DNA from: Sporolactobacillus sp. THM19-2
GTDB lineage: Bacteria > Bacillota > Bacilli > Bacillales > Sporolactobacillaceae
Direction: 5' to 3'
DNA length: 64,000 nt
Assembly (NCBI RefSeq): GCF_004153195.1
Contig: NZ_SEMC01000006.1
Span: 79,982 to 143,981 of the forward strand
Made by a program: the position numbers and the translations under genes. A model generated the notes under the pieces. The model saw only the letters and a program-made list of their open reading frames with translations. It did no database searches and was not told the origin of the DNA. Below are positions 8,111 through 16,216 of this stretch, one piece after another (the stretch's first letter is position 1; each line of letters starts with the position of its first letter).

Positions 8111-9553
8111 ATGATGCAAACCACCCAAGCGAAAGAGAATCAGGACATAAAAAGAGGACCCATTACGTTTGCCCTGATTATTGGCGCCTTTGTCGCCATT
8201 TTAAATGAAACTTTTTTAAATATTGCGCTTGCAGATCTGATGGATAGCTTTCAGGTTTCTGAAACTACGATTCAGTGGCTGGCAACTGCCTACATGCTGG
8301 TTATCGGTATTCTGATGCCCGTTTCAGCGCTGCTTACCGGGTGGTTTACCACCCGTCAGATGTTCCTCGGTGCGATGGGATTGTTCCTGTCCGGGACAGT
8401 GATCTGTGCCGTTGCTCCTGGATTCGGTATACTGCTTCTGGGACGGGTCATCCAGGCTGCCGGTGCAGGACTTTTAATGCCGACGATGATGAACACCATT
8501 CTTTACATCTATCCGCCTGATAGAAGAGGCGCGGCGATGGGACTGATCGGTCTTGTGATTATGTTCGCCCCCGCACTGGGTCCGACCCTGTCCGGACTGA
8601 TTATTTCTGTTCTCTCATGGCGCTGGCTCTTTATTCTCGTCATTCCGCTCGCTCTTTTTTCGATTATTTTTGCCTGCTTTTATCTCAGGAATGTTTCTAA
8701 AGTGACAAAACCAAAGGTCGAAGTCATTTCTATTGTGCTTTCAACGGTAGGGGTCGGCGGCCTGGTTTATGGTATGGGCTCCGGTGCAGAGGGCGGATGG
8801 ATCGGCCTCGCCCTGCTCGTTGCAGGTGTCATCTCGCTGGGGCTCTTTATCTGGAGACAACTGGTCATTGATGACCCGGTCCTTAATCTGCGGGTGTTTA
8901 AATACCCTATGTATGCCCTCTCTATGATTGTTCTGATTCTGCTATTGATGACCCTGTTTGCGACGATGATCCTGCTTCCTCTGTATATGCAGAAAGTGCT
9001 GCTTCTGACTTCGCTCAGCGCCGGACTGACTCTGCTCCCTGGCGGCTTGATTAATGGACTTTTGTCACCTGTCATGGGGCGCTTATTTGACAAACTGGGT
9101 CCGAGATGGCTGGTTATTCCAGGCCTTCTTTTGATGAATGTCATTGTTCTGCTGTTCACCAGACTGACGACGTCCGTCAGCCAGATTTATCTCATCGTTT
9201 TATATGGTTTGCTGATGATCAGTATGGCCATGGTCATGATGCCGATATCAACCACCGGGCTCAATCAGCTGCCGAAAAAGTTATACTCGCACGGGACGGC
9301 AATCATGAATACTCTGCAGCAGGTTGCCGGAGGAATTGGTACGGCCCTGTTTGTCGGGATCATGGTTTCCGGTCAGAAGGATTATCTGAGTCATGCTCCC
9401 AATGCCGGTGCACCGGGGCAGCTGCTCCGGGCGATGGTGTTCGGGATGAACCGTGCCTTCCTGATTGCCCTGATTTTTGCCGTCGTTTCCCTGATTCTGA
9501 GTCTCTTTCTGAAACGATCATATGCCGAGAAGGAGCCGCTGCAGGAACAATAA
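8111..9553 (+). CDS. DHA2-family multidrug MFS exporter, paralogue
   Basis: The 480-residue membrane protein is a close paralogue of the exporter at 5274. It has the same GRVIQAAGAGLLMPTMM and GLVIMFAPALGPTLSG motifs, about 14 predicted helices and a charged C-terminus. The start is uncertain: GAGGAG at 8093-8098 lies 3 bases before a TTG at 8102, 12 before the ATG at 8111 and 15 before the ATG at 8114. I chose 8111. It probably exports a hydrophobic compound with proton antiport. The two exporters flank the Rrf2 operon and share the upstream repeat, which points to a local duplication that included the leader. Confidence 0.85.
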   Translation: MMQTTQAKENQDIKRGPITFALIIGAFVAILNETFLNIALADLMDSFQVSETTIQWLATAYMLVIGILMPVSALLTGWFTTRQMFLGAMGLFLSGTVICAVAPGFGILLLGRVIQAAGAGLLMPTMMNTILYIYPPDRRGAAMGLIGLVIMFAPALGPTLSGLIISVLSWRWLFILVIPLALFSIIFACFYLRNVSKVTKPKVEVISIVLSTVGVGGLVYGMGSGAEGGWIGLALLVAGVISLGLFIWRQLVIDDPVLNLRVFKYPMYALSMIVLILLLMTLFATMILLPLYMQKVLLLTSLSAGLTLLPGGLINGLLSPVMGRLFDKLGPRWLVIPGLLLMNVIVLLFTRLTTSVSQIYLIVLYGLLMISMAMVMMPISTTGLNQLPKKLYSHGTAIMNTLQQVAGGIGTALFVGIMVSGQKDYLSHAPNAGAPGQLLRAMVFGMNRAFLIALIFAVVSLILSLFLKRSYAEKEPLQEQ

Positions 9554-9630
9554 GTTAATTTAATAGGGATGCATGAGCTGTTTCTCCGATGGGCAGACTG
9601 TGTTCATGAGTGTGATCGGAGTGTGGACTC

Positions 9631-10371
9631 ATGGGTCAGTATCTGAATCCTGTAGAGGAAAAACAATCATTCAACCTTTTTTCAGTTGAACATGTGACGA
9701 CACTTGGAATTGCGGGCTTGCTCATCATTAGCCTGTGTCTTTTGACGCTGCGGATCAGGAAGTCTCAGGGAAGTTCTGCGGTGAGAATCGTTCTTGCCGC
9801 GATCCTTCTACTGACTGAAATAAGCTTTCAGATCTGGACCCTCTCATTCGGAAAATGGTCGCTTCAATCGTCTCTTCCCATAGAGTTAAGTGATCTGGCG
9901 GTCATCCTTGCTGCTGTGATGCTGATCAGCGGGAGCCGCCGGCTGTTTTACTTTCTCTATTTCGCAGGCATCGGCAGTTCGCTGCAGGCACTGCTGACTC
10001 CGGATCTGGGGGCATATACTTTCCCTCATTTCCGTTATATTGAATTTTTTACGGCGCATGCGGGAATGATTGCGGCCTGCCTGCTGTTGATTCTGATAAA
10101 AGGCTATCGCCCGGTTTATCGATGGATCTGGATAACCTTCTTTCTGGTTAACGTATACGGCATAATCATTTTCTTTTTTAACCGGATGACAGGTGCCAAT
10201 TATCTGTATCTGATGCATAAGCCGTCCGCTTCTCTTCTGGATTTTCTCGGGCCGTGGCCATGGTATCTGCTGTCGATGGAAGGCGTGATGCTGCTGGTTT
10301 TTCACATCCTCTATATCCCCTTCCTGATCCTGAAACTTAAAAAAATCAGGAATAAAAAAGTCTCCCGGTGA
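9631..10371 (+). CDS. YwaF-like TIGR02206 integral membrane protein
   Basis: The 246-residue protein has about six or seven hydrophobic helices. It carries the family hallmarks: PIELSDLAVILA near residue 89, HFRYIEFFTAHAGM near residue 131, and LMHKPSASLLDFLGPWPWY near residue 195. This is a conserved membrane family in Firmicutes with no proven role. GGAGTG lies 9 bases before the ATG. Its last codons lie inside a terminator, and the TGA stop occupies the hairpin loop. Confidence 0.8.
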   Translation: MGQYLNPVEEKQSFNLFSVEHVTTLGIAGLLIISLCLLTLRIRKSQGSSAVRIVLAAILLLTEISFQIWTLSFGKWSLQSSLPIELSDLAVILAAVMLISGSRRLFYFLYFAGIGSSLQALLTPDLGAYTFPHFRYIEFFTAHAGMIAACLLLILIKGYRPVYRWIWITFFLVNVYGIIIFFFNRMTGANYLYLMHKPSASLLDFLGPWPWYLLSMEGVMLLVFHILYIPFLILKLKKIRNKKVSR

Positions 10372-10386
10372 CGGGAGACTTGACTT
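10358..10386 (+). terminator. Terminator overlapping the ywaF-like stop codon
   Basis: AAGTCTCCCG (10358-10367) and CGGGAGACTT (10372-10381) enclose a GTGA loop that contains the stop codon of the upstream gene. A-rich and T-rich flanks allow use from both sides, including the convergent niaP gene. Confidence 0.8.
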
Positions 10387-10404
10387 TTGTCCGATGTAAT
10401 GGGA

Positions 10405-11637
10405 TCAGGCCAGTTCTTTATTCTTTGTTTCTTTTCCGAGAAACAGTACCGCCAGAATCCCAACGACGATGGAGGCACAGAAAATCGTAAAGATGACGCC
10501 AATGGATACCTGACGGACGAGAAGATATCCGACCATTAACGGACCGAAAATACCGCCGATTCGCCCGAAAGCGGCAGCCATACCGGTACCGGTACCGCGG
10601 ATGAGGGTCGGATATTGTTCCGGAGAATAGGCATAAAGAGCTCCCCAGGCCCCCAGGTTAAAGAAGGACAGCAGAATGCCGGAAACCATAATCATTGGAA
10701 GGGATTCTGCAATACCGAGGAAATAAGCAAAAACAGCTGTGCCAAGCAGATAAACGATCAGAACAGCTTTTCTGCCCCATTTTTCGATCAGCCAGGCCGC
10801 TGTAAAATAACCGGGCAGCTGTGCGATCGTCATCACGAGGACATACAGGAAACTTCTGACCATACTGAATCCCTTCGCTTCAACAACACTCGGCAGCCAG
10901 AGAAACATCCCGTAATAGGAGAATACCACGCTGAACCAGAGAATCCATAGCATAACCGTCCGTCTGGCATAAGGCTTTGACCAGATTTCAGCAATATTTC
11001 TGAACGGGTTCTGTTTCTCATTCTTTTTTGCTGCAAATTTTGTGGAATCATGGATATTCCACCTCAGATAAATGGCATAAAATGCGGGAATCGCACCGAT
11101 AATGAGGGCAACCCGCCAGCCGTAATCCGGGATGATGAAATAGGAAACAAGCGCAGCGGCAATCCAGCCGACAGCCCAAAAACTTTCGAGCAGCACGACA
11201 GTGCGTCCGCGTTTTTCGGTCGGTACACTTTCCGAGACAAGTGTTGAAGCAACAGGAAGCTCACCGCCCAGCCCTGTACCGATGAAGAAACGGAGAATCA
11301 GGAAGATGCCGATCCCCGTGGCGAGAGCGGACAGTCCCGCTCCAACGGAAAACAGAAGCAGGGTCAGGATCAGTACATTTTTTCTTCCAATCCGATCAGC
11401 CAGCATACCGAAGATGAAGGCCCCGACAGCCATACCGATGGATCCGACAGACCCGATCCAGCCCAGCTGTGAGGCGTCAAGGCTCCAGTCTTTTCCAATC
11501 GCAACCATAATAAATGAAATCATTCCTACATCCATGGCATCGAACAGCCAGGCCAGCCCGGCCACGCCAAGTAGCTTTCTTTCCGATTGCCGGTTCACGG
11601 ATCCCGTAAAAACGTCGTTATGTGTAGTTGCTGACAT
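10405..11637 (-). CDS. niaP: Niacin permease NiaP (MFS)
   Basis: The 410-residue MFS protein matches Bacillus NiaP (YceI) over its full length. It has RKLLGVAGLAWLFDAMDVG at the start, the motif A loop LADRIGRKNVL, the segment GLGGELPVASTLVSE, and WLPSVV and NLGAWGALYAYSPEQYPT in the second half. NiaP takes up nicotinate and nicotinamide for NAD salvage. GGGGGAT precedes the ATG. Upstream lies a sigma-A promoter whose -35 box is covered by a palindrome of the NiaR type. In Bacillus niaP belongs to the NiaR regulon, so niacin-dependent repression is likely. Identity is based on recall of the Bacillus protein. Confidence 0.88.
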   Translation of the reverse strand: MSATTHNDVFTGSVNRQSERKLLGVAGLAWLFDAMDVGMISFIMVAIGKDWSLDASQLGWIGSVGSIGMAVGAFIFGMLADRIGRKNVLILTLLLFSVGAGLSALATGIGIFLILRFFIGTGLGGELPVASTLVSESVPTEKRGRTVVLLESFWAVGWIAAALVSYFIIPDYGWRVALIIGAIPAFYAIYLRWNIHDSTKFAAKKNEKQNPFRNIAEIWSKPYARRTVMLWILWFSVVFSYYGMFLWLPSVVEAKGFSMVRSFLYVLVMTIAQLPGYFTAAWLIEKWGRKAVLIVYLLGTAVFAYFLGIAESLPMIMVSGILLSFFNLGAWGALYAYSPEQYPTLIRGTGTGMAAAFGRIGGIFGPLMVGYLLVRQVSIGVIFTIFCASIVVGILAVLFLGKETKNKELA

Positions 11638-11718
11638 ATTATCCCCCTGGATTCTATAATTGCGTTATCCGGAAATATCCGGGCGCTTTTCTTATCATGT
11701 GAACTTAACCTTGACCCT

Positions 11719-11757
11719 ATTATAAATAGAAAAATATCAGGTGTAAAGACACATGAA
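11719..11757 (-). promoter_or_regulatory. niaP promoter with NiaR-like operator
   Basis: On the minus strand TTTACA (11742-11747) and TATAAT (11719-11724) are 17 nt apart. The palindrome GTGTCTTTACAC (11741-11752) covers the -35 box, within the wider site CATGTGTCTTTACACCTGAT. This resembles NiaR (YrxA) sites upstream of niacin and NAD genes in Bacillus. Confidence 0.65.
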
Positions 11758-11784
11758 AGATGCTGCTGTAACCACCGGGTAGTT

Positions 11785-11820
11785 TTGAACACTTTTTGCT
11801 AATTAATATTGAACACTTTT
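11785..11820. mobile_element. Relic IS end with direct 12-bp repeats (IS21-like)
   Basis: TTGAACACTTTT occurs twice, at 11785-11796 and 11809-11820, in direct orientation 24 bp apart. Multiple short terminal repeats of this kind are typical of IS21-family ends. No istA or istB reading frame is nearby. This would be the scar of a lost element; the family call is tentative. Confidence 0.35.
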
Positions 11821-11829
11821 CTCTTTGAA

Positions 11830-12115
11830 AATTGTGCTTCGGTGTTTCATTCTATAGCTCTGTATCTATTTAGACCGCTATGCTCCTAACGTGGCACCAG
11901 CCTGAAGGATAAAAATGGGTGCGTGTCGAAGTATTAGAGTGGCTGGCGAAGGGAGGTCGGTTACTCTATGGTGTTTCGAGCCCGAGATTTAAACAGACCC
12001 CAACGACTCGGTGCACCACCGAATGTTGCTCCTTTATGGAAGCACGCAGGATAGATTACTCAAAAGGATTGTTGCACCAGCCCTTCATACATACAGCCAG
12101 AGAGGGAGAAAACGA
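11830..12115 (+). mobile_element. IS110-type left-end noncoding region
   Basis: The ~285 bp before the broken IS110 transposase have no long frame. They contain the kind of sequence found at IS110 left ends, such as GTGGCACCAGCCTGAAGGAT and a GAGGGAGAAAACGA ribosome site before the transposase ATG. In active IS110 elements this region encodes the bridge RNA that pairs with target and donor DNA. The boundaries are estimates. Composition is normal here but falls sharply after about 12300. Confidence 0.5.
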
Positions 12116-12283
12116 ATGGACGTTGTCCAATCACACTGCTGCGGTTTGGATGTGCATTAGAAGAATGTGGTCGCCTGTGTCCTTACGCCTGAAGGGAAAG
12201 AGGTGCGGACATTTCTCACTCTGACAGATGATCTTCTGAGTCTCTTGGATTGGCTGAAACCTCCTTGTATGTTATTGGTATAG
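12116..12283 (+). pseudogene. IS110-family transposase, N-terminal fragment with stop
   Basis: From ATG 12116 the frame reads MDVVQSHCCGLDVH, then TAG at 12158-12160, then KNVVACVLTPEGKEVRTFL and LLSLLDWLK. This is the start of the IS110 DEDD transposase with its first catalytic Asp in GLDVH. The stop replaces the usual Gln codon (CAG to TAG). Homology ends near 12262 and the frame stops at 12283. About nine tenths of the gene is gone, so the element cannot move by itself. Confidence 0.75.
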
Positions 12284-12424
12284 ACCCCTATTATCATACA
12301 AAGGAATGGTTCCTTTTTCATTAACTTTTTTCACCTAATGGGTGAAAATAAGAAAATTGTCTGTCCCTTGTTGGGCAAGGTTCTAGCTCGTGGATAGATT
12401 AGTTCGTGAATAATTCAGGATAAA

Positions 12425-13340
12425 CAATTTCTAATGCAAATAAATGCTTTAAAAAAAAAGGCCTGATATTGCGCTTACAGGGGGGTAACCATTTTTATCG
12501 AAATACTTATATGAAATTGTTAAAGAGACAATAAAAGATAAACACAAATTCTCAGTTAATACTAATGGGACGATTATAAATCGAAAAATAATTGAACTAT
12601 GTGAAGAAAGCATTTATTTTAAACATTTTATAATATCCATTGATAGTTATAATGAAAAAACACATAATTTAATTAGAGGGCCTAAGTCTTTTCAAAGAAC
12701 AATGAATTTCATTTCTTACTTAAAGAAAAATAACATTAATTTCTGCATAAACATGACAGTAAACGAAATTAATTATAAAGATGTCGATAGAACTATAAAG
12801 TTAGCCCATTATTTAGGTGCTGAGGATATTTCCGTAGCTACTGTTAAGCCAAATGGACGTGGAAAAGCAACTTTAAGTTATAACGCCTTAAGAAAAATTT
12901 GGAAACAAGTGATAGACAATAAAAATCTTATAAGTAAAAAGTTTAAAATATGGGGCAGTGAAGTTACTTTATTTTTATATGATTTCAATACGTATAAAGA
13001 ATCAATAGAAAGAAATGAAAATGGAAGTTGCACTTTTGGATCTGTGGCAATGCATGTAAAATCTAATGGTGATATTTTAGGCTGTACTGCATGTGATGAT
13101 GTTGTTTTGGGGAATATTTTTAATTCTAAAAAAAGCGATGTGTTAAGAAATACTTGGGGTAATAATATGATTTTGAATAAGATAAGATCCAAAAAATATC
13201 TTATTGGTGAATGTAAAACTTGCAAATACTTAAACTTTTGCGGCGGTTGTAGATGCAGAGCATTTGGCGTTTATGGAAATCTATACGGTCCTGATCCATA
13301 TTGTCCTATAGTCATGAAAAAGAAGATGGTAACAAAATGA
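12425..13340 (+). pseudogene. Radical SAM/SPASM peptide maturase, 5'-truncated and broken
   Basis: The readable part shows the second half of a radical SAM barrel and a SPASM domain. Near the C-terminus there are GSCTFGS, GCTAC, then CKTCKYLNFCGGCRCRAFG and DPYC, the cysteine ladder that holds auxiliary Fe-S clusters. The N-terminal CxxxCxxC motif is missing. A run of nine A's near 12452 needs a frameshift to join QINALKKK with PDIALTGG, and the GGEP motif is broken by TAA at 12486-12488 (Glu to stop). The longest clean frame with an ATG is 12702-13340 (212 residues). Such enzymes modify ribosomal peptides (AlbA, PqqE and SCIFF maturases). The region is very AT-rich compared with its neighbours, so it was acquired. 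It overlaps the MATE gene by four bases. Confidence 0.75.
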
Positions 13341-14548
13341 AAGAAAGTATGCATTTTATCATCCCTATCTGGATAGGAATGATGGTAAATTCACTTCTTT
13401 CAATTGTGGATTTTTTATATTTAACCCCTTATTCTAATTTCTACTTATCAGCAATAGGCATTGGATATATTCCTTTTTCAATAATTAGCACACTCGTTAT
13501 AGGTTTAAGTATTGAAACCAATCGGACACTGGCTAAAAATGAAAATCTGAATTTTAAAAACATATCAACATTTTGTCTTGCTTTTTCCTTTGTTCTGATG
13601 ATCCTATCTTTATTAATTGGTGATAGGGCTTTCTTTTTTATACATAATATTAGTTTAAAAAGAGCATGTATCGACTATTTTACGTCTATCTCCATATCAA
13701 TTATACCAACGTCCTTCATCTACCTATTTACTGGAATATTAAGAGGGAAGGGAAAACCTGAAAAATCAATAATTTTTAGTGCTTTAGCCGTACTTTTTAA
13801 TATAGTGCTCGATGGTATTTTACTCAAGAGTAAACTTTTTGAAAGCCCGGTTATTGCCTGCGGCTTAGCTTCAACTTTATCAGACGCACTGACTGCCATC
13901 TTTTATTTCAGTTATTTGATGAGCCACAAATATTTATCAAATAAAGCTATGAATATTCGTAAGTTCATAAAAAATGCTTCTTTGAATTCACTGGAAAAGT
14001 TATTTTCTTCATCAACATTAGAGATAATCATTAGTTTATTTATGGCATTTTTAAGTATAAAATCTTCATCGGTATATTTTTCTCTACAAAGATATTATCA
14101 ACCTTTAGCATTATTTCCATATTGCTTTTTTGAATGGATTATATATTCAAGTTCCAAGAATATCAGAACAAATAAAATGATATATCCATTATACTTTGCC
14201 ATTCTTTTTTTCTATAATTTAATTTTAATTTATTTTCTTGATTTAAAAGGCGATAATTTATTCTTTTCAATTATTTATATGATATATTTATTTATTTTCC
14301 TATTTGAACGTCAAATGGTAGCTTATTTCTTTAGTTTAGAGAAGGGGAGTTTTGTCAATATAATTGTTTTTTTTAGGGATTTAGCTTTGTTTCTAATCCT
14401 TGGCTCGTTAATATTAATAAGGTCCTTTACGCTTTTAACGTTTGGAATTAGTAATTTATTGGTTTTCCTTGCAGAGTACTGTATATTTATTAAAAGTTTC
14501 AAAGGGAAACGTCAGCAAGTTTCGACGGTTTGTCATCGGAATCGTTGA
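13337..14548 (+). CDS. MATE-like multidrug/peptide exporter in AT-rich island
   Basis: The 403-residue protein has about 12 hydrophobic helices, and the arrangement fits the MATE/MOP superfamily (for example GRGKPEKSIIFSALAVLFNIVLDG split over residues 140-165, a MatE-type loop). The ATG at 13337 overlaps the TGA of the maturase (ATGA), so the two were co-translated, which suggests export of the maturase product. The last 15 residues fall where base composition returns to normal near 14500, so the original C-terminus may be altered. The frame is intact although its partner is broken. Confidence 0.65.
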   Translation: MKESMHFIIPIWIGMMVNSLLSIVDFLYLTPYSNFYLSAIGIGYIPFSIISTLVIGLSIETNRTLAKNENLNFKNISTFCLAFSFVLMILSLLIGDRAFFFIHNISLKRACIDYFTSISISIIPTSFIYLFTGILRGKGKPEKSIIFSALAVLFNIVLDGILLKSKLFESPVIACGLASTLSDALTAIFYFSYLMSHKYLSNKAMNIRKFIKNASLNSLEKLFSSSTLEIIISLFMAFLSIKSSSVYFSLQRYYQPLALFPYCFFEWIIYSSSKNIRTNKMIYPLYFAILFFYNLILIYFLDLKGDNLFFSIIYMIYLFIFLFERQMVAYFFSLEKGSFVNIIVFFRDLALFLILGSLILIRSFTLLTFGISNLLVFLAEYCIFIKSFKGKRQQVSTVCHRNR

Positions 14549-14684
14549 TAACAAATCTATTTAGCAGAATCTGTTGCTTTTAGTTTAGCAGTTACAGCTG
14601 CTTCTTTCATATATAAATAGCTTCGGGGTTTTTCACGTGTTAAACTATAAGAAAGTCGATAGGGTCGTACAGGAGGCATCATGT

Positions 14685-15029
14685 GTGGATTTACGTGATG
14701 TGCAGGAATGGGAAAAGAAGTTTTACAGCAGACAGGGATGGCGCGATCTGCCGCCCTATATCAGAGTTGGTTTTCTGATGGAAGAGGTTGGTGAAGTCTC
14801 ACGTGCTGTCCGTACTTGTGAAATTGGCAGGGATCATCATCCGGAAGAGGCGCGAAAATCAAAGGAAGAGATCAGGCAGAATTTGGCTGAAGAGATGGGC
14901 GATGTGCTGAGCAATCTGGTCATCCTTGCCAATCTGTATGACCTGAGCCTTGAAGATCTGGTCCGTGCGCACCGGGAAAAACTGTATCAGCGTTTTCACT
15001 GCAGCGAGCAAGATGTTTTTCAGTCATAA
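14685..15029 (+). CDS. MazG-like nucleotide pyrophosphohydrolase
   Basis: The 114-residue protein is a single MazG fold: EEVGEVSRAVR near residue 34 gives the ExxE metal ligands and EEMGDVLSNL near residue 70 gives the ExxD ligands. These all-alpha NTP pyrophosphatases hydrolyse nucleoside triphosphates to monophosphates and clean the nucleotide pool. The GTG at 14685 has AGGAGG eight bases upstream, far better than the GTG at 14637, which would add 16 residues. The gene sits at the edge of the foreign island, and a short repeat element follows its stop. Confidence 0.8.
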   Translation: MDLRDVQEWEKKFYSRQGWRDLPPYIRVGFLMEEVGEVSRAVRTCEIGRDHHPEEARKSKEEIRQNLAEEMGDVLSNLVILANLYDLSLEDLVRAHREKLYQRFHCSEQDVFQS

Positions 15030-15030
15030 T

Positions 15031-15097
15031 AAAGTGAAACTTCAATCAATTGGGGCCTTTCGGGTGCACAGGACATATCCGTTCATGTGGGATAAAT
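15031..15097 (+). repeat. Two-hairpin repeat element, copy 3 (internally deleted)
   Basis: AAAGTGAAACTTCAATCAAT, then GGGGCCTTTCGGGTGCACAGGA, runs straight into TCCGTTCATGTGGGATAAA. The middle of the element seen at 7851 is missing. It lies directly after the MazG stop and 39 bp before the GerW-like gene. Confidence 0.6.
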
Positions 15098-15135
15098 CGC
15101 AGCATGCTGTTACGGAAAAAAGGAGGAACCATACT

Positions 15136-15519
15136 ATGGAGAAGGTTCAGGATCGTCAGTCAGATAAACAGGTGACCGGGTCTTTTACCGACAGGCTTCT
15201 GAATACCGTTAAAGGAGAAAACGTCACTGCGGTTTTTGGTGAACCCGTCCAGCTGGATGATAAAAAGGTCATTCCCGTGGCACGCGTGCGGGTGACCGGC
15301 GGAGGAGGCGGCGGGCTGTACGGTGAACAGGATACGGCTCCTGATCGGGCCAGTGGTGGCGGGGGAGGTGGCTATCTCTCTGTTCGCCCGTTTGGCGTAT
15401 ATGAAATTTCCGGGCAGGGTACCCGTTTCAAACCGGCGTATACCCTTAATGCTCTCGTTCTGATCTTTTCTGTTTTCACTTTGGGTATGGTGTTTTTACT
15501 GAGAAAATTTCTGAAATAA
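15136..15519 (+). CDS. GerW/YtfJ-family sporulation protein
   Basis: The 127-residue protein resembles the GerW (YtfJ) family. It has an N-terminal FxDRLLNTVKGENVTAVFGEP-like region, two Gly-rich loops (GGGGGGLYG, GGGGGGYLSVRP), and in this member a C-terminal membrane helix at about residues 103-124. GerW is needed for normal spore germination in Bacillus. The ATG at 15136 has AGGAGG about nine bases upstream. It supports an endospore-forming host. The C-terminal helix is unusual for YtfJ itself, so this may be a membrane-bound paralogue. Confidence 0.65.
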   Translation: MEKVQDRQSDKQVTGSFTDRLLNTVKGENVTAVFGEPVQLDDKKVIPVARVRVTGGGGGGLYGEQDTAPDRASGGGGGGYLSVRPFGVYEISGQGTRFKPAYTLNALVLIFSVFTLGMVFLLRKFLK

Positions 15520-15527
15520 GACGGGAA

Positions 15528-15564
15528 ACACCGCATTCGGAAAAGGTTCTGCCGGATGCGGTGT
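15528..15564. terminator. Hairpin between convergent genes
   Basis: ACACCGCATTCGG and CCGGATGCGGTGT pair with one bulge. There is no clear T run on either side, so it may be a weak terminator or an RNA end stabiliser for the GerW-like and Lin0512-family genes. Confidence 0.5.
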
Positions 15565-15589
15565 GTTAATGGTAAATATCGGAAACGGG

Positions 15590-15949
15590 TCAATAACCGA
15601 CTTCTACCGAGGCATTAACGATATACATCAGATCATTCTTATCGTTCTTTTCTTTCAGAAAAATGCCGCTCGGCGCAGCCATACCCCCGTCCATGACCGT
15701 GACAGTGACTGTTCCGTAGGGGATTTCCGCCTTCACTTTTTCCAGATCGAGCTTGTCCTTGTCAAGCGGGACAGCCAGCCGGATATGGACTTTCATATTG
15801 TTCAGATCATTTTCCGGGAGAAGAGCAGTAATTCCCGGCAGTGAATTTCTGTGAATGGCATCAATAACGGCACGGACTGAGGCAGTTGTCACACTCTGAC
15901 CATGGACATCAATCCCGACACCTGTCTCAATAAACAGCAAATGTTCCAT
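15590..15949 (-). CDS. Lin0512/TIGR02058 family conserved protein
   Basis: The 119-residue protein fits the Lin0512 family: IETGVGIDVHGQ at the start, ASVRAVIDAIHRNSLPGI near residue 24, and a final IVNASVEVGY. The fold is small and soluble and its function is unknown; Firmicutes and Archaea share it. A TATAAT lies at 15979-15984 on the minus strand. The gene is divergent from nupN and alone. Confidence 0.75.
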   Translation of the reverse strand: MEHLLFIETGVGIDVHGQSVTTASVRAVIDAIHRNSLPGITALLPENDLNNMKVHIRLAVPLDKDKLDLEKVKAEIPYGTVTVTVMDGGMAAPSGIFLKEKNDKNDLMYIVNASVEVGY

Positions 15950-16011
15950 GATTTATCCCTCGCTCTTGTTTTTTCTTTCTATTATACTATTAAATCAGAG
16001 ATGTATAAGAG

Positions 16012-16082
16012 AACCCGGTTTTCTTCTGTTCTTATTCTGCAGGGAAGAGGGCAGCCTTGTAAGCCATTACAAGATCCGGGTT
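16012..16082 (+). ncRNA. Candidate three-way-junction leader upstream of nupN
   Basis: AACCCGG (16012-16018) pairs with CCGGGTT (16076-16082). Inside it, CTGC/GCAG (16037-16054) and CTTGTAA/TTACAAG (16056-16073) form two arms, giving a three-way junction 135 nt before nupN. It does not match riboswitch consensus sequences I know. The pairing could be by chance, and comparison with relatives is needed to decide. Confidence 0.3.
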
Positions 16083-16216
16083 ATTGAAAAGACGAACATT
16101 ATTTTGTATTTTTTGTTTAATTTACGTTTTTACATATTTTTTATGTTTATTTTTTCATTTGGATAGGCTATAGTTAAATTTGTGGATCGTGATAAAACAT
16201 AACAGGGGGTTTTTTT

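Noticed and set aside
12338..12397. 19-residue frame (MGENKKIVCPLLGKVLARG) as RiPP precursor
   Set aside because: No ribosome site and no typical leader and core; it may be the stub of a longer decayed gene.
12702..13340. Intact 212-residue radical SAM protein
   Set aside because: It lacks the CxxxCxxC cluster motif, and upstream in-frame sequence clearly continues the barrel to a broken GGEP.
16088..16100. PurR box before nupN (CGAACATT)
   Set aside because: Only one half is present; PurR needs a pair of inverted boxes about 16-17 bp apart.
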